64,000 nt of DNA, from assembly GCF_029542085.1 (NCBI RefSeq), contig NZ_CP107036.1, positions 1,860,001 through 1,924,000 on the forward strand, in the 5' to 3' direction. This document shows, piece by piece, positions 28,603 to 36,771 of the stretch (position 1 is its first letter; every line of letters starts with the position of its first letter). The notes under the pieces were generated by a model. It was given only the letters and a program-made list of their open reading frames with translations. It was not told the DNA's origin and made no database searches. The stretch comes from Sphingobacterium sp. ML3W. Lineage in GTDB: Bacteria > Bacteroidota > Bacteroidia > Sphingobacteriales > Sphingobacteriaceae. The position numbers and the translations under genes are program-made.

Positions 28603-28616
28603 TGTAACAACAATAT

Positions 28617-29222
28617 TTATCTTATTTCTTGAACTACACCTGTATAGTCCAAGTATAATTTTCTCAGTTTTTGTTTTGCCCTTGTCAGATAAGTACGCGA
28701 AGTACTATCCGGTATATTTAGCATCTGGGCAATTTCATCATGTGAATACCCTTCTATTTCATAGAGATTAAAAATAGTTTTTTGAATTTCGGGAAGCTGA
28801 TCCAACAGACTCAGAATTTCATTCACTTCTAAGCGGCTGTCCAATTGAACCGACGGTGTGTGCATATCCCCTTCAGCCATATCTTCCACGGAATACATTT
28901 GTTTTTTACCCCTCAAAAAATCAATAGAGATATTGGCCGCGATTCGACCGATCCAGGCCCTAAATGACTTTTCAAGGTTCTCTGCATCGATATCCATATT
29001 AAAGGATTCCAACTTTCGAAAGATCCGGACAAAGCTCTCATTCACAAGTTCCTCGGCATCCACATCCTGTTTGACATAGCGGATAATGATTGCCATGAGG
29101 TAGCCATAATATTTTTTATAGACGAAAGCCTTTCCGTCCTCACGATTTCGCAAGCAACGCTCCAGGGCATCATGTAAAGATGATAGCTTCTTGTTATAAA
29201 AATATGACTGAATAATTCCCAC
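28617..29222 (-). CDS. ECF-type RNA polymerase sigma factor
   Basis: This 201-residue sigma-70 family protein has only regions 2 and 4. Region 2 is seen in YYGYLMAIIIRYVKQDVDAE and ELVNESFVRIFRKL; region 4 in LPEIQKTIFNLYEIEGYSHD and DSTSRTYLTRAKQKLRKLY. It directs polymerase to a special promoter set, probably envelope-related, and is likely held by the membrane protein encoded 14 bp downstream. The start is GTG; no ATG is near. A well-spaced promoter lies upstream (29254-29284). Confidence 0.93.
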   Translation of the reverse strand: MGIIQSYFYNKKLSSLHDALERCLRNREDGKAFVYKKYYGYLMAIIIRYVKQDVDAEELVNESFVRIFRKLESFNMDIDAENLEKSFRAWIGRIAANISIDFLRGKKQMYSVEDMAEGDMHTPSVQLDSRLEVNEILSLLDQLPEIQKTIFNLYEIEGYSHDEIAQMLNIPDSTSRTYLTRAKQKLRKLYLDYTGVVQEIR

Positions 29223-29253
29223 TTAAACTATTTTAATATTAAGCTTCAAATAA

Positions 29254-29284
29254 CGAAAATAAAATTATAAAACTTAAAATCAAA
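29254..29284 (-). promoter_or_regulatory. Promoter of the ECF sigma operon
   Basis: On the minus strand TTTG (29284-29281), exactly 19 nt, then TATTTTCG (29261-29254) match the housekeeping Bacteroidota consensus with one mismatch, 31 nt before the GTG start. Confidence 0.6.
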
Positions 29285-29403
29285 TAGTCGAATGTCCCCG
29301 CTTAATATCACTATTTAACTATTTTTATTCTCCTAACGGTTCCGGTTTATATTTCGCTACACTGCTTTCAAAAAAATGAATAAAAAGAATTGAAAAAAAT
29401 GGC

Positions 29404-29411
29404 TATTTTTG
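29404..29411 (+). promoter_or_regulatory. -7 box of lysS
   Basis: TATTTTTG fits TAnnTTTG, 35 nt before the lysS ATG. No clear -33 box was found. Confidence 0.4.
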
Positions 29412-29446
29412 CATGATTTTCACATTTTAAATATTATTCAGACCGA

Positions 29447-31165
29447 ATGAGTACTGTATTATCCGAACAGGAACAACTTAGAAGACAGGCGATGCAATCG
29501 TTGTTGGATATGGGAATCGAGCCTTTTCCAGCAAATGAATTTGTCGTCAACGCACACGCTGCCGATATTTTAGAAAACTACGATAGAGATAAATTGAATT
29601 ATAAGAACATTACCATTGCCGGACGTATCATGAGCCGTCGTGTTATGGGAAGTGCTTCATTTTTTGAAATTCAAGATTCTACCGGACGTATCCAGGCCTA
29701 TATCAAGCGTGATGACGTATGTCCTGATGAAAATAAAGATCTCTATAATGTCGTTTTCAAGAAACTATTGGATATTGGCGATATTGTAGGTGTCAGAGGA
29801 TATGTTTTCACAACGCAAACCGAAGCTATCGCAATACACGTTGAAGAACTTACCGTATTATCCAAATCTTTGCGCCCGCTTCCAATCGTTAAATCTGCAG
29901 AAGGAAAAACTTTCGATGCGTTTACGGATCCGGAGCAACGTTACAGAATGCGTTATGTGGACTTGATCGTGAACCCTGCCAATAAAGAAATATTTGTAAA
30001 ACGTACCAAGCTTTTCAATGCCATGCGTCAATTCTTTAATGATGCTGGTTATATGGAAGTGGAGACACCTGTTTTGCAGTCTATCCCCGGTGGTGCCACT
30101 GCACGTCCATTTATCACACACCATAATGCACTGGATATTCCTTTATATCTTCGTATCGCCAATGAACTTTATCTAAAAAGATTGATCGTGGGTGGTTTTG
30201 ACGGTGTGTATGAGTTTTCAAAGAACTTCCGCAACGAAGGAATGGACCGTACCCATAATCCCGAATTTACGGCAATGGAAATCTATGTAGCCTACAAAGA
30301 CTACAATTGGATGATGGATTTTACAGAACGCCTTTTGGAATATTGTGCTGTGGCAGTCAATGGTACCACTGAAGCAACTTTTGGTGAGCATAAAATTGAT
30401 TTCAGAGCGCCATATAAGCGTATTTCCATGACCGATTCCATCAAAGAATTTACAGGATTTGATATCACAGGCAAAACCGAAGATGAAATTCGTGTTGCTG
30501 CGAAAGGCATGGGAATCGACGTCAACGAAACAATGGGTAAAGGCAAGCTAATCGACGAAATTTTCGGTGCCAAATGTGAAGGGAACTATATCCAACCAAC
30601 ATTCATTACGGATTATCCAAAAGAAATGTCACCATTGACAAAGAAACATAGAGACAATCCGGATTTAACAGAACGTTTCGAGTTAATGGTCTGTGGAAAA
30701 GAGATTGCCAATGCTTACTCGGAATTGAATGACCCGATTGATCAACGCGAACGCTTTGAGGATCAATTACGTCTTTCAGAGAAAGGTGACGATGAAGCGA
30801 TGTTTATCGACCAGGATTTCTTGCGTTCATTAGAATATGGTATGCCTCCTACTTCTGGTTTGGGAATAGGTATGGATCGCCTGATTATGTTCCTGACAAA
30901 TAATGCTTCTATTCAAGAAGTATTGTTCTTCCCACAAATGCGTCCAGAGAAAGTAGCAAAAGTTGCTGATGTGAAAGACTATGAAGAGCAAGGCATTCCA
31001 GCGGAATGGGTACCAGCTCTACAAAAAATGGGTTTTACAACCATTGAAGCATTAAAAGAAGCCAATCCGAATAAAGTTTTCAATGATCTGGGTGGTATGC
31101 GTAAAAAGCTAAAACTAGAGATAGCGATGCCGAGCAAAGAGGATGTACTTGCTTGGTTTAACTAA
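29447..31165 (+). CDS. lysS: Lysyl-tRNA synthetase (class II)
   Basis: The 572-residue enzyme charges tRNA-Lys. An N-terminal OB-fold anticodon-binding domain (about 55-160; ITIAGRIMSRRVMGSASFFE) precedes a class II core with motif 2 (SKNFRNEGMDRTHNPEFTAM) and motif 3 (GLGIGMDRLIMFLTN). It is longer than the roughly 500 residues common in E. coli because of a C-terminal extension of about 60 residues after motif 3 (IPAEWVPALQKMGFTTIEAL), a helix-hairpin-like tail that other Bacteroidota LysS also carry in the annotator's memory. Single gene with its own terminator. Confidence 0.96.
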   Translation: MSTVLSEQEQLRRQAMQSLLDMGIEPFPANEFVVNAHAADILENYDRDKLNYKNITIAGRIMSRRVMGSASFFEIQDSTGRIQAYIKRDDVCPDENKDLYNVVFKKLLDIGDIVGVRGYVFTTQTEAIAIHVEELTVLSKSLRPLPIVKSAEGKTFDAFTDPEQRYRMRYVDLIVNPANKEIFVKRTKLFNAMRQFFNDAGYMEVETPVLQSIPGGATARPFITHHNALDIPLYLRIANELYLKRLIVGGFDGVYEFSKNFRNEGMDRTHNPEFTAMEIYVAYKDYNWMMDFTERLLEYCAVAVNGTTEATFGEHKIDFRAPYKRISMTDSIKEFTGFDITGKTEDEIRVAAKGMGIDVNETMGKGKLIDEIFGAKCEGNYIQPTFITDYPKEMSPLTKKHRDNPDLTERFELMVCGKEIANAYSELNDPIDQRERFEDQLRLSEKGDDEAMFIDQDFLRSLEYGMPPTSGLGIGMDRLIMFLTNNASIQEVLFFPQMRPEKVAKVADVKDYEEQGIPAEWVPALQKMGFTTIEALKEANPNKVFNDLGGMRKKLKLEIAMPSKEDVLAWFN

Positions 31166-31180
31166 CCGACTACAGCATAT

Positions 31181-31215
31181 AAAAGGCGTGTCTGAAAAAA
31201 TCGGATACGCTTTTT
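31181..31215 (+). terminator. Terminator after lysS
   Basis: AAAAGGCGTGTCTGA pairs with TCGGATACGCTTTTT using three G-T pairs, followed by more T residues. Confidence 0.75.
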
Positions 31216-31302
31216 TTATAAAATCCTTACCCAAGAAAGGGTACACTAAATTGCAAACATTTTCTATATTTACGTATCTTGAAATAAAAATTGCTTTAGC
31301 GT

Positions 31303-32358
31303 ATGAAGAGCATACTTGCCCTTGATGGCGGTGGTATTCGGGGAATTATTCCGGCTATGATACTTGTGGCTTTGGAGGAGAAATTACAGAAAAAAACAAT
31401 GGATACCAATGCACGTATCGCCTCCTATTTTGATTTTATTGCCGGTACAAGCAGTGGTGGGATTCTGACAAGCATCCTACTATTCCCGGAAGAGGGAAAT
31501 CCCACGCACCCAAAGTTTTCAGCACGCGACGCCCTAAACCTATTTGTCAATCACGGGACAGAAATCTTTCACACCTCAAAATGGCGACGTTTTCTGGGCG
31601 GATTTGGTCTGGTCAGTGAATTGTATTCCTCAGTTGCCTTATCCAATGTGCTGGACAAATATTTTCAGAATGCACGGCTAAGTCATCTCATCAAGCCATG
31701 TATTATCACGGCTTACAATATCGAGCTCCGTAAAAATCATTTTTTCAGACAGCAAAAAGCCATTACACATGGCGAAGCGCGCGATTTTTATCTAAAGGAC
31801 GTATGTAAGGCAACCTCAGCGGCTCCGACCTTCTTTCCTGTTGCTGAAATATATTCGATATCAAACACCAGATACCCGCTCATAGATGGTGGTGTATTCG
31901 CGCAAAACCCCTCGATCTGTGGTTTGCTGGAAGTCCTAAAAGCTTTCAATAGTACACAGATCAATGATGTATTTATGGTATCCTTGGGTACCGGCGTTTC
32001 AAAGACAGCATATAATTACGAACACTTCAAGAAAAAACTTGCGATCCAGATTGGCCCCGCCCTAGTCGATATTATGACAAGTGCTTCTTCTGAAAGTACC
32101 GAATTTTTTATTAAGCAATTGTTCAGGAACAATGGCAAACAGCAGAATTATATCCGCCTGGAACCGGCAAACCTGTCCAGTATCAATGCTTCCCTAGATG
32201 CTGCCTCACCAAATAATATACAGAAACTCATATCCCTATCCGATAAGCTGATCAGCGAACATGAGGATACGCTGGATTATATCATCGAACACCTCATCAA
32301 AGAAAAGAATCAGAATAAGAAGAAAAATCCATGGAGCCAGTTGATGGATAAATTCTAA
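31303..32358 (+). CDS. Patatin-like phospholipase
   Basis: The 351-residue protein has the patatin catalytic set: oxyanion loop DGGGIRG (residues 8-14), nucleophile Ser50 in GTSSGG, and Asp195 in the DGG motif forming the Ser-Asp dyad. It probably removes fatty acids from lipids in the cytoplasm or at the inner membrane. There is no signal peptide or membrane helix. Similar patatins act as CBASS effectors (CapV), but no nucleotide cyclase, ubiquitin-like or HORMA gene is near, so a plain lipase role is preferred. It is followed by the SpmAB-like gene with a 31-bp gap. Confidence 0.88.
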   Translation: MKSILALDGGGIRGIIPAMILVALEEKLQKKTMDTNARIASYFDFIAGTSSGGILTSILLFPEEGNPTHPKFSARDALNLFVNHGTEIFHTSKWRRFLGGFGLVSELYSSVALSNVLDKYFQNARLSHLIKPCIITAYNIELRKNHFFRQQKAITHGEARDFYLKDVCKATSAAPTFFPVAEIYSISNTRYPLIDGGVFAQNPSICGLLEVLKAFNSTQINDVFMVSLGTGVSKTAYNYEHFKKKLAIQIGPALVDIMTSASSESTEFFIKQLFRNNGKQQNYIRLEPANLSSINASLDAASPNNIQKLISLSDKLISEHEDTLDYIIEHLIKEKNQNKKKNPWSQLMDKF

Positions 32359-32389
32359 AAGGTTACTTTTACGCATATTTAAATCTATT

Positions 32390-33622
32390 ATGGCATTAAA
32401 CTACGTTTGGGTTGCATTTTTTTTAATCACATTTGCCGTAGCCCTAGTAAAACTTATCTTCTTCGGAGACACCGAAATTTTCCAACAAATTGTCAACTCG
32501 ATCTTTGACAGTGCTAAAAACGGAGCCGAAATCTCCTTAGGACTGATAGGAATGATGAGTTTCGCTCTAGGGATCATGAAAATTGGTGAAAAAGGTGGTA
32601 TGATCAATATCTTCGCAAAAATCGTAGGTCCTTTCTTCCATAAATTATTTCCTGAAGTCCCTAAAAACCACCCTGCTCTTGGATCTATCCTAATGAATTT
32701 TTCCGCCAATGCACTTGGCTTGGATAATGCAGCTACCCCTTTGGGACTTAAAGCAATGAAGGAGCTTCAGGAACTCAATCCCAATAAGGACACAGCAACA
32801 AATGCACAGATTATGTTTATTGTACTCAATGCATCCAGTCTGACCTTATTGCCGATTTCGATTATGGCTTACCGCAAGGAAGCAGGTGCACCAGATCCTT
32901 CGGATGTCTTTCTTCCGATTTTGATTGCAACATTCTTTTCCACCTTGGTCGCATTGATTCTTGTAGCCATCTATCAGAAAATAAATCTATTCAACCGGGT
33001 AGTTTTGGGCTATTTAGGTGCCATGTGTTTATTTATCGGTGGATTGCTTTACTATTTTTCAGGTTTACAGCAATCTGAAATTGAAGTCTTCAGCAAGGTA
33101 TTTGGTAATGTAATCTTGTTTAGTTTATTCACTTCGTTTATCGGATTGGCGCTGTTCCGCAAAGTCAACGTTTACGATTCCTTTATTGAGGGTGCCAAAG
33201 AAGGTTTTGAAGTTTCTGTCAAGATTATCCCCTATCTGGTAGCTATGTTGGTCGGTATTGCTGTCTTTAGAGCTTCCGGAACGATGGATTATATGGTTGC
33301 TGGGATATCCAAAGGTATTGCTCTATGTGGTTTAGATACGTCTTTTGTAGATGCTCTTCCTGTTGCATTTATGAAACCGCTTAGCGGCTCGGGTGCCCGA
33401 GGACTAATGGTCGATCTGATGAATGCCAAAGGTCCGATGGATTTTGCTGCCCGCGTTGCCTGTGTGATCCAGGGTTCTACAGAGACAACATTTTATGTAC
33501 TAGCAGTCTACTTTGGTGCCGTGGGTATAAAACGGACAAGACATGCCCTACCTTGCGCTCTTTTGGCTGAATTGGCTGGTGTGGTAGCGGCGATTATTAT
33601 CTCTTATATCTTTTTCAAATAG
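32390..33622 (+). CDS. SpmA/SpmB-type fused membrane protein (nucleoside recognition domain)
   Basis: A 410-residue polytopic protein that joins two nucleoside-recognition (Gate) domains. The first half (about 40-200) has GLIGMMSFALGIMKIGEKGG and the conserved NFSANALGLDNAATPLGLKA; the second (about 235-405) has GFEVSVKIIPYLVAMLVGI and KPLSGSGARGLMVDLM. In Bacillus these are two proteins, SpmA and SpmB, needed for spore core dehydration; Bacteroidota carry the fused form without making spores. Transport of a small solute is likely but the substrate is unknown. Confidence 0.85.
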   Translation: MALNYVWVAFFLITFAVALVKLIFFGDTEIFQQIVNSIFDSAKNGAEISLGLIGMMSFALGIMKIGEKGGMINIFAKIVGPFFHKLFPEVPKNHPALGSILMNFSANALGLDNAATPLGLKAMKELQELNPNKDTATNAQIMFIVLNASSLTLLPISIMAYRKEAGAPDPSDVFLPILIATFFSTLVALILVAIYQKINLFNRVVLGYLGAMCLFIGGLLYYFSGLQQSEIEVFSKVFGNVILFSLFTSFIGLALFRKVNVYDSFIEGAKEGFEVSVKIIPYLVAMLVGIAVFRASGTMDYMVAGISKGIALCGLDTSFVDALPVAFMKPLSGSGARGLMVDLMNAKGPMDFAARVACVIQGSTETTFYVLAVYFGAVGIKRTRHALPCALLAELAGVVAAIIISYIFFK

Positions 33623-33669
33623 TGTTTATTGTCAGCTATTAGTTGAAAAAACAATAGCAAATAAACACT
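33621..33669. other. Long stem-loop after the SpmAB-like gene
   Basis: AGTGTTTATT at 33621-33630 is complementary to AATAAACACT at 33660-33669, with a short extra pairing (TATTG/CAATA) inside. The left arm includes the end of the stop codon. There is no T-run after it, so it is not a standard terminator; it may protect the 3' end of the message. Confidence 0.4.
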
Positions 33670-33791
33670 TAAATGAATTAAACCGGGAGACAAGTAAAGT
33701 AGATAAATAATGATCTATGTGTATTCAATCAGTTAAGGATCGCTTCAAAGCATTTGAATGCATAGACAAATGAATAAATAATTAGAGACGA

Positions 33792-34172
33792 ATGAAAAAA
33801 ACAATCGCACTGATCGCCCATGATGGCAAGAAACCAGAAATGGTTGCCTTTGTCAAAGACCACCAAGATTTGTTGGAACATGCTAATATCATCGCAACGG
33901 GAACAACGGGTTCCTATGTGCGGCAAACCGGATTACCTGTGGAGCTAAAATTAAGTGGCCCTATGGGCGGTGATGCACAGATCGCTGCATTGGCCGCTGA
34001 AGGTAAAGTGGATGGTATTATCTTCTTCCGTGATCCGCTCGGCAAGCATGCGCATGAACCCGACATTCAGATGTTAATGCGAGTATGCGACCTCTATAAT
34101 GTTCCATTGGCAACAAATCCTGCTACTGGAAGCTTAATTATCGAAGGATTATTGGAAGATCTCGTTGACTAA
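33792..34172 (+). CDS. mgsA: Methylglyoxal synthase
   Basis: The 126-residue enzyme converts dihydroxyacetone phosphate to methylglyoxal and phosphate, a bypass used when phosphate is short or sugar phosphates build up. It shows the family signatures IALIAHDGKKPEMVAFV, the phosphate-binding ATGTTG, catalytic Asp in SGPMGGDAQIA and the His in HAHEPDIQMLMRVCD. It is slightly shorter than the E. coli protein (152). The OsmC-like gene begins 21 bp later, so both may be on one message. Confidence 0.95.
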   Translation: MKKTIALIAHDGKKPEMVAFVKDHQDLLEHANIIATGTTGSYVRQTGLPVELKLSGPMGGDAQIAALAAEGKVDGIIFFRDPLGKHAHEPDIQMLMRVCDLYNVPLATNPATGSLIIEGLLEDLVD

Positions 34173-34193
34173 CAAAAAACTATTTTATTCAAG

Positions 34194-34598
34194 ATGACGG
34201 AAAATGAAGTTATTGTCACCATAGGTGAAACTCCCTATACAACAACTGTACAATATGGCAAACACCAGATTATTGTCGATGAACCGGAAGATTTAGGGGG
34301 TCAGGATCAAGGGATAAGCCCTACACCGCTTTTACTTTCTTCTTTAGGCACATGTAAAGCTGTCACAGTAAAAATGTATGCTGATCGAAAAAACTGGCCC
34401 CTAGAAGAAGTTATGATCCGTCTTTCACACGAAATCCAGACCAGTGAACAGCAGCAGACGACCTATATACAATGTCACATTAGCTTCAAAGGCGATTTGG
34501 ACGACGAACAAAAAAAGAGGTTATTTAAGATCGCTGAAAAATGTCCGGTGCATAAAATCTTAACTAATCCTATTGTAATAACTTCAAATCATTTGTAA
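34194..34598 (+). CDS. OsmC-family protein (YhfA-like)
   Basis: The 134-residue protein fits the OsmC/Ohr fold: a beta N-terminus, LLSSLGTCKAVTVKMYADRK with the first conserved Cys, and a second Cys in AEKCPVHKIL. It differs from true OsmC (see the gene at 44676) by the SLGTCKAVTVKMYA form, which belongs to the YhfA-like branch. Peroxidase activity is plausible because both cysteines remain, but unproven. It follows mgsA closely; a link to detoxifying reactive compounds is inference. Confidence 0.85.
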   Translation: MTENEVIVTIGETPYTTTVQYGKHQIIVDEPEDLGGQDQGISPTPLLLSSLGTCKAVTVKMYADRKNWPLEEVMIRLSHEIQTSEQQQTTYIQCHISFKGDLDDEQKKRLFKIAEKCPVHKILTNPIVITSNHL

Positions 34599-34604
34599 TT
34601 GTTT

Positions 34605-34636
34605 CTTGGGATAACGGACAACACTATTTATATTTG
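34605..34636 (+). promoter_or_regulatory. Promoter of coaA with long leader
   Basis: CTTG (34605-34608), a 20-nt spacer and TATATTTG (34629-34636) match the consensus well. The start codon is 154 nt after the -7 box, so the message has an unusually long leader of about 145-150 nt for this window. Confidence 0.5.
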
Positions 34637-34789
34637 TCCGCACAAAAAATCTTCGTATAACAATCCATGCTAGTGAGGCAAAAGGATGCCGAAGGTTCTA
34701 ATAGGCCTTTGAATCGAGCGGAAAGCTCAGTTTTGAAAGAATAAGCAGGAATCAAGAATACATACACGTTCAATAAAAATAGCAAACCG

Positions 34790-35749
34790 ATGCAATTGGA
34801 TCCACAAATAGCAATAGACTCTCCTTTTAGATCAATAAAACGGGAAGACTGGAAAAATCTAAATGGAAAAATATTGCACAACTTCAGTTCTGAAGATCTT
34901 GAAAATCTACATGCACTCAATGAGCCATTGACAAATCAGGAGATCGAAGAAGTTTACGTTCCTTTGAGCCATTTGCTAGAAATCCACATTGACCGTTTCC
35001 AAAGCCTTCATCAACGGACAAATCGCTTCTTCGGTAAAGAAGAGAGCAAATTGCCCTATATTATCGGCATTGCCGGATCTGTGGCGGTAGGAAAAAGTAC
35101 AACAGCAAGAGTATTGCAACGGGTACTGAGTATGTTGCCTTCCAAACCAAAAGTAGATCTGGTGACAACAGATGGCTTCCTCTACCCCAATCAACAGCTG
35201 ATCGAAAAAGGTATCCTCAACCGCAAAGGATTTCCGGAAAGCTATGATGCCAAACGGTTGATCCATTTCCTCTCTGCCGTCAAGTCTGGAGCCCCTAAGA
35301 TTACTGTTCCGGTTTATAGCCACTTGGTTTACGATGTCCTGCCAGACGACCAACAGCAAATCATTGAACAACCGGATATCCTGATTGTCGAAGGTATTAA
35401 CGTATTACAGGTTAACTCACAACGCCCACGTAAAGGCCATAGTGTATTCGTTTCCGACTTCTTCGATTATTCTATCTATGTACATGCCAGTGAGAAAAAC
35501 CTCATCGAATGGTATACCAATAGGTTTGAATCCTTGCGCGCGACAGCCTTTCAGAATCCGGCTTCATTTTTCCATAAATATGCGGATATGTCACCTGAGG
35601 AGAGTCATGCCATGGCCGTGAACATCTGGAATGAGATCAACAAGCCCAATCTGATCAAGAATATCTTACCGACCCGTTACCGTGCCGATCTTATCCTAGA
35701 GAAAGGCAGCCACCACTTTGTCAAGAATGTGAAGGTCAGAAAGATCTAA
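34790..35749 (+). CDS. coaA: Pantothenate kinase, type I
   Basis: The 319-residue kinase makes 4'-phosphopantothenate in the first step of coenzyme A synthesis. The P-loop GIAGSVAVGKST (about 93-104) and LVTTDGFLYPN, KGFPESYD and VEGINVLQ are type I signatures. The start at MQLDPQIAIDSPF fits the family N-terminus and length. The stop codon overlaps that of the converging mechanosensitive channel gene. A 150-nt leader with small hairpins precedes it. Confidence 0.95.
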   Translation: MQLDPQIAIDSPFRSIKREDWKNLNGKILHNFSSEDLENLHALNEPLTNQEIEEVYVPLSHLLEIHIDRFQSLHQRTNRFFGKEESKLPYIIGIAGSVAVGKSTTARVLQRVLSMLPSKPKVDLVTTDGFLYPNQQLIEKGILNRKGFPESYDAKRLIHFLSAVKSGAPKITVPVYSHLVYDVLPDDQQQIIEQPDILIVEGINVLQVNSQRPRKGHSVFVSDFFDYSIYVHASEKNLIEWYTNRFESLRATAFQNPASFFHKYADMSPEESHAMAVNIWNEINKPNLIKNILPTRYRADLILEKGSHHFVKNVKVRKI

Positions 35750-36594
35750 CTGAGCCGTCCCTTAAATTGAAGCACTTCATTCAGGATCTTGCTCTGCACC
35801 TGTTGGTGAATCCGATTGCTCGAAGATATGGTGCTGACTTCAACTTTGTATTTCACAAAGTCTTTGGCCAGGTCAGCTATTTTCACCGAGAAGCCCTGTC
35901 CGTGGTCTAAATTGGGATTATTCTGAAATAAAGGCTTAAAATATTGCTCCAACTCCTCCACAGCTGCCGCATGATCAACCGGCAACTCGAATTTCACAAC
36001 TATTTTATTGGATTTCTGTGAGGTCTTGTTGACCAAAGTCGCGGTAAATACCAGGTTATTCGGAATCATCACAGCATCATCATCCTCGTCCCGGACAACT
36101 AGATTGGCCAAGGTAATATCAACAATTTTGCCCTGATACTCCCCGATTTTAATGCGATCACCGACAGAAAACTGATCCGAAAACATAATGATCAGACCCG
36201 ATATCATATTTGTAATATATTCTCTAAAAATAACGGCAATGGCCATGGCAACGATCGTCATACTGGTGATAAAATCCTTCGGATTGATACCAACAGCAAT
36301 CATCACACTTACAATAATAAAAAATACATTTCCTACGGTCGCCACCCGTGTGATGCCGAGCACGAAATTACCGCGCACAACCTGATGTTCATTTCTACTA
36401 TTATAAAGTTTGACCAAAATAAAATGACCGATCGAAATCAGTACGCTGGCCGTCAGAAAAGTATTCAGTCCGTATGCAATATCCCGTATGCTATCTTTCT
36501 GTTTATAAAAAGCTTCAAACTGCACAAATGAAGCCGTCAGCGCAATAAGTAGTATGATCCGTACAATAAAAGAAATTGAAATAGATTTCGTCAT
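35746..36594 (-). CDS. Mechanosensitive (MscS-type) ion channel
   Basis: From MTKSISIS the protein has 282 residues. Transmembrane helices near 5-25, 35-60 and 80-100 lead to the MscS pore and beta-domain (FITSMTIVAMAIAVIFREYI, then MFSDQFSVGDRIKIGEYQG and MIPNNLVFTATLVNKT), followed by a cytoplasmic alpha/beta end. Such channels release solutes on osmotic down-shock. An ATG 60 bp upstream was rejected, because it lies inside the promoter (36625-36655), whose -7 box is 30 nt before the chosen start. Confidence 0.88.
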   Translation of the reverse strand: MTKSISISFIVRIILLIALTASFVQFEAFYKQKDSIRDIAYGLNTFLTASVLISIGHFILVKLYNSRNEHQVVRGNFVLGITRVATVGNVFFIIVSVMIAVGINPKDFITSMTIVAMAIAVIFREYITNMISGLIIMFSDQFSVGDRIKIGEYQGKIVDITLANLVVRDEDDDAVMIPNNLVFTATLVNKTSQKSNKIVVKFELPVDHAAAVEELEQYFKPLFQNNPNLDHGQGFSVKIADLAKDFVKYKVEVSTISSSNRIHQQVQSKILNEVLQFKGRLS

Positions 36595-36624
36595 TTTTAA
36601 ACGTTGATGATTTGCAAATAAAAA

Positions 36625-36655
36625 CAAATTTATCGTTTTCTCCACTGTCACCAAA
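36625..36655 (-). promoter_or_regulatory. Promoter of the MscS-type channel gene
   Basis: On the minus strand TTTG (36655-36652), exactly 19 nt and TAAATTTG (36632-36625): a full match to both boxes. This is the best promoter in the window and decides the start codon of the channel gene. Confidence 0.7.
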
Positions 36656-36739
36656 GATTTTTTTGCGGCATGACGGAACTAAAAATGTTGCATAGCTAAA
36701 CAATTTTACTTTACGTAAAAAGCATTATCAGGAAATACC

Positions 36740-36747
36740 TATCTTTG
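36740..36747 (+). promoter_or_regulatory. -7 box of the copper ATPase gene
   Basis: TATCTTTG matches TAnnTTTG, 24 nt before the ATG. No -33 box is seen at the right distance, so an activator may be needed. Confidence 0.45.
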
Positions 36748-36771
36748 CCTAAAGACATTACATGCTATTAA

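Noticed and set aside
31143..31325. 60-codon open frame between lysS and the patatin gene
   Set aside because: It runs through the lysS terminator and overlaps the ends of both genes in other frames.
31303..33622. Possible CBASS or other anti-phage locus around the patatin gene
   Set aside because: The neighbours are lysS, an SpmAB-like protein and mgsA. No cyclase, HORMA, TRIP13 or ubiquitin-like gene is present.
32390..33622. Sporulation genes
   Set aside because: SpmA/SpmB similarity alone does not mean sporulation. No other sporulation gene is in the window and the lineage does not form spores.
34624..34920. 98-codon minus-strand frame over the coaA leader
   Set aside because: It is antisense to the coaA start and has Cys/Phe/Ser-rich, non-protein-like composition. 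A coaA promoter lies inside it.
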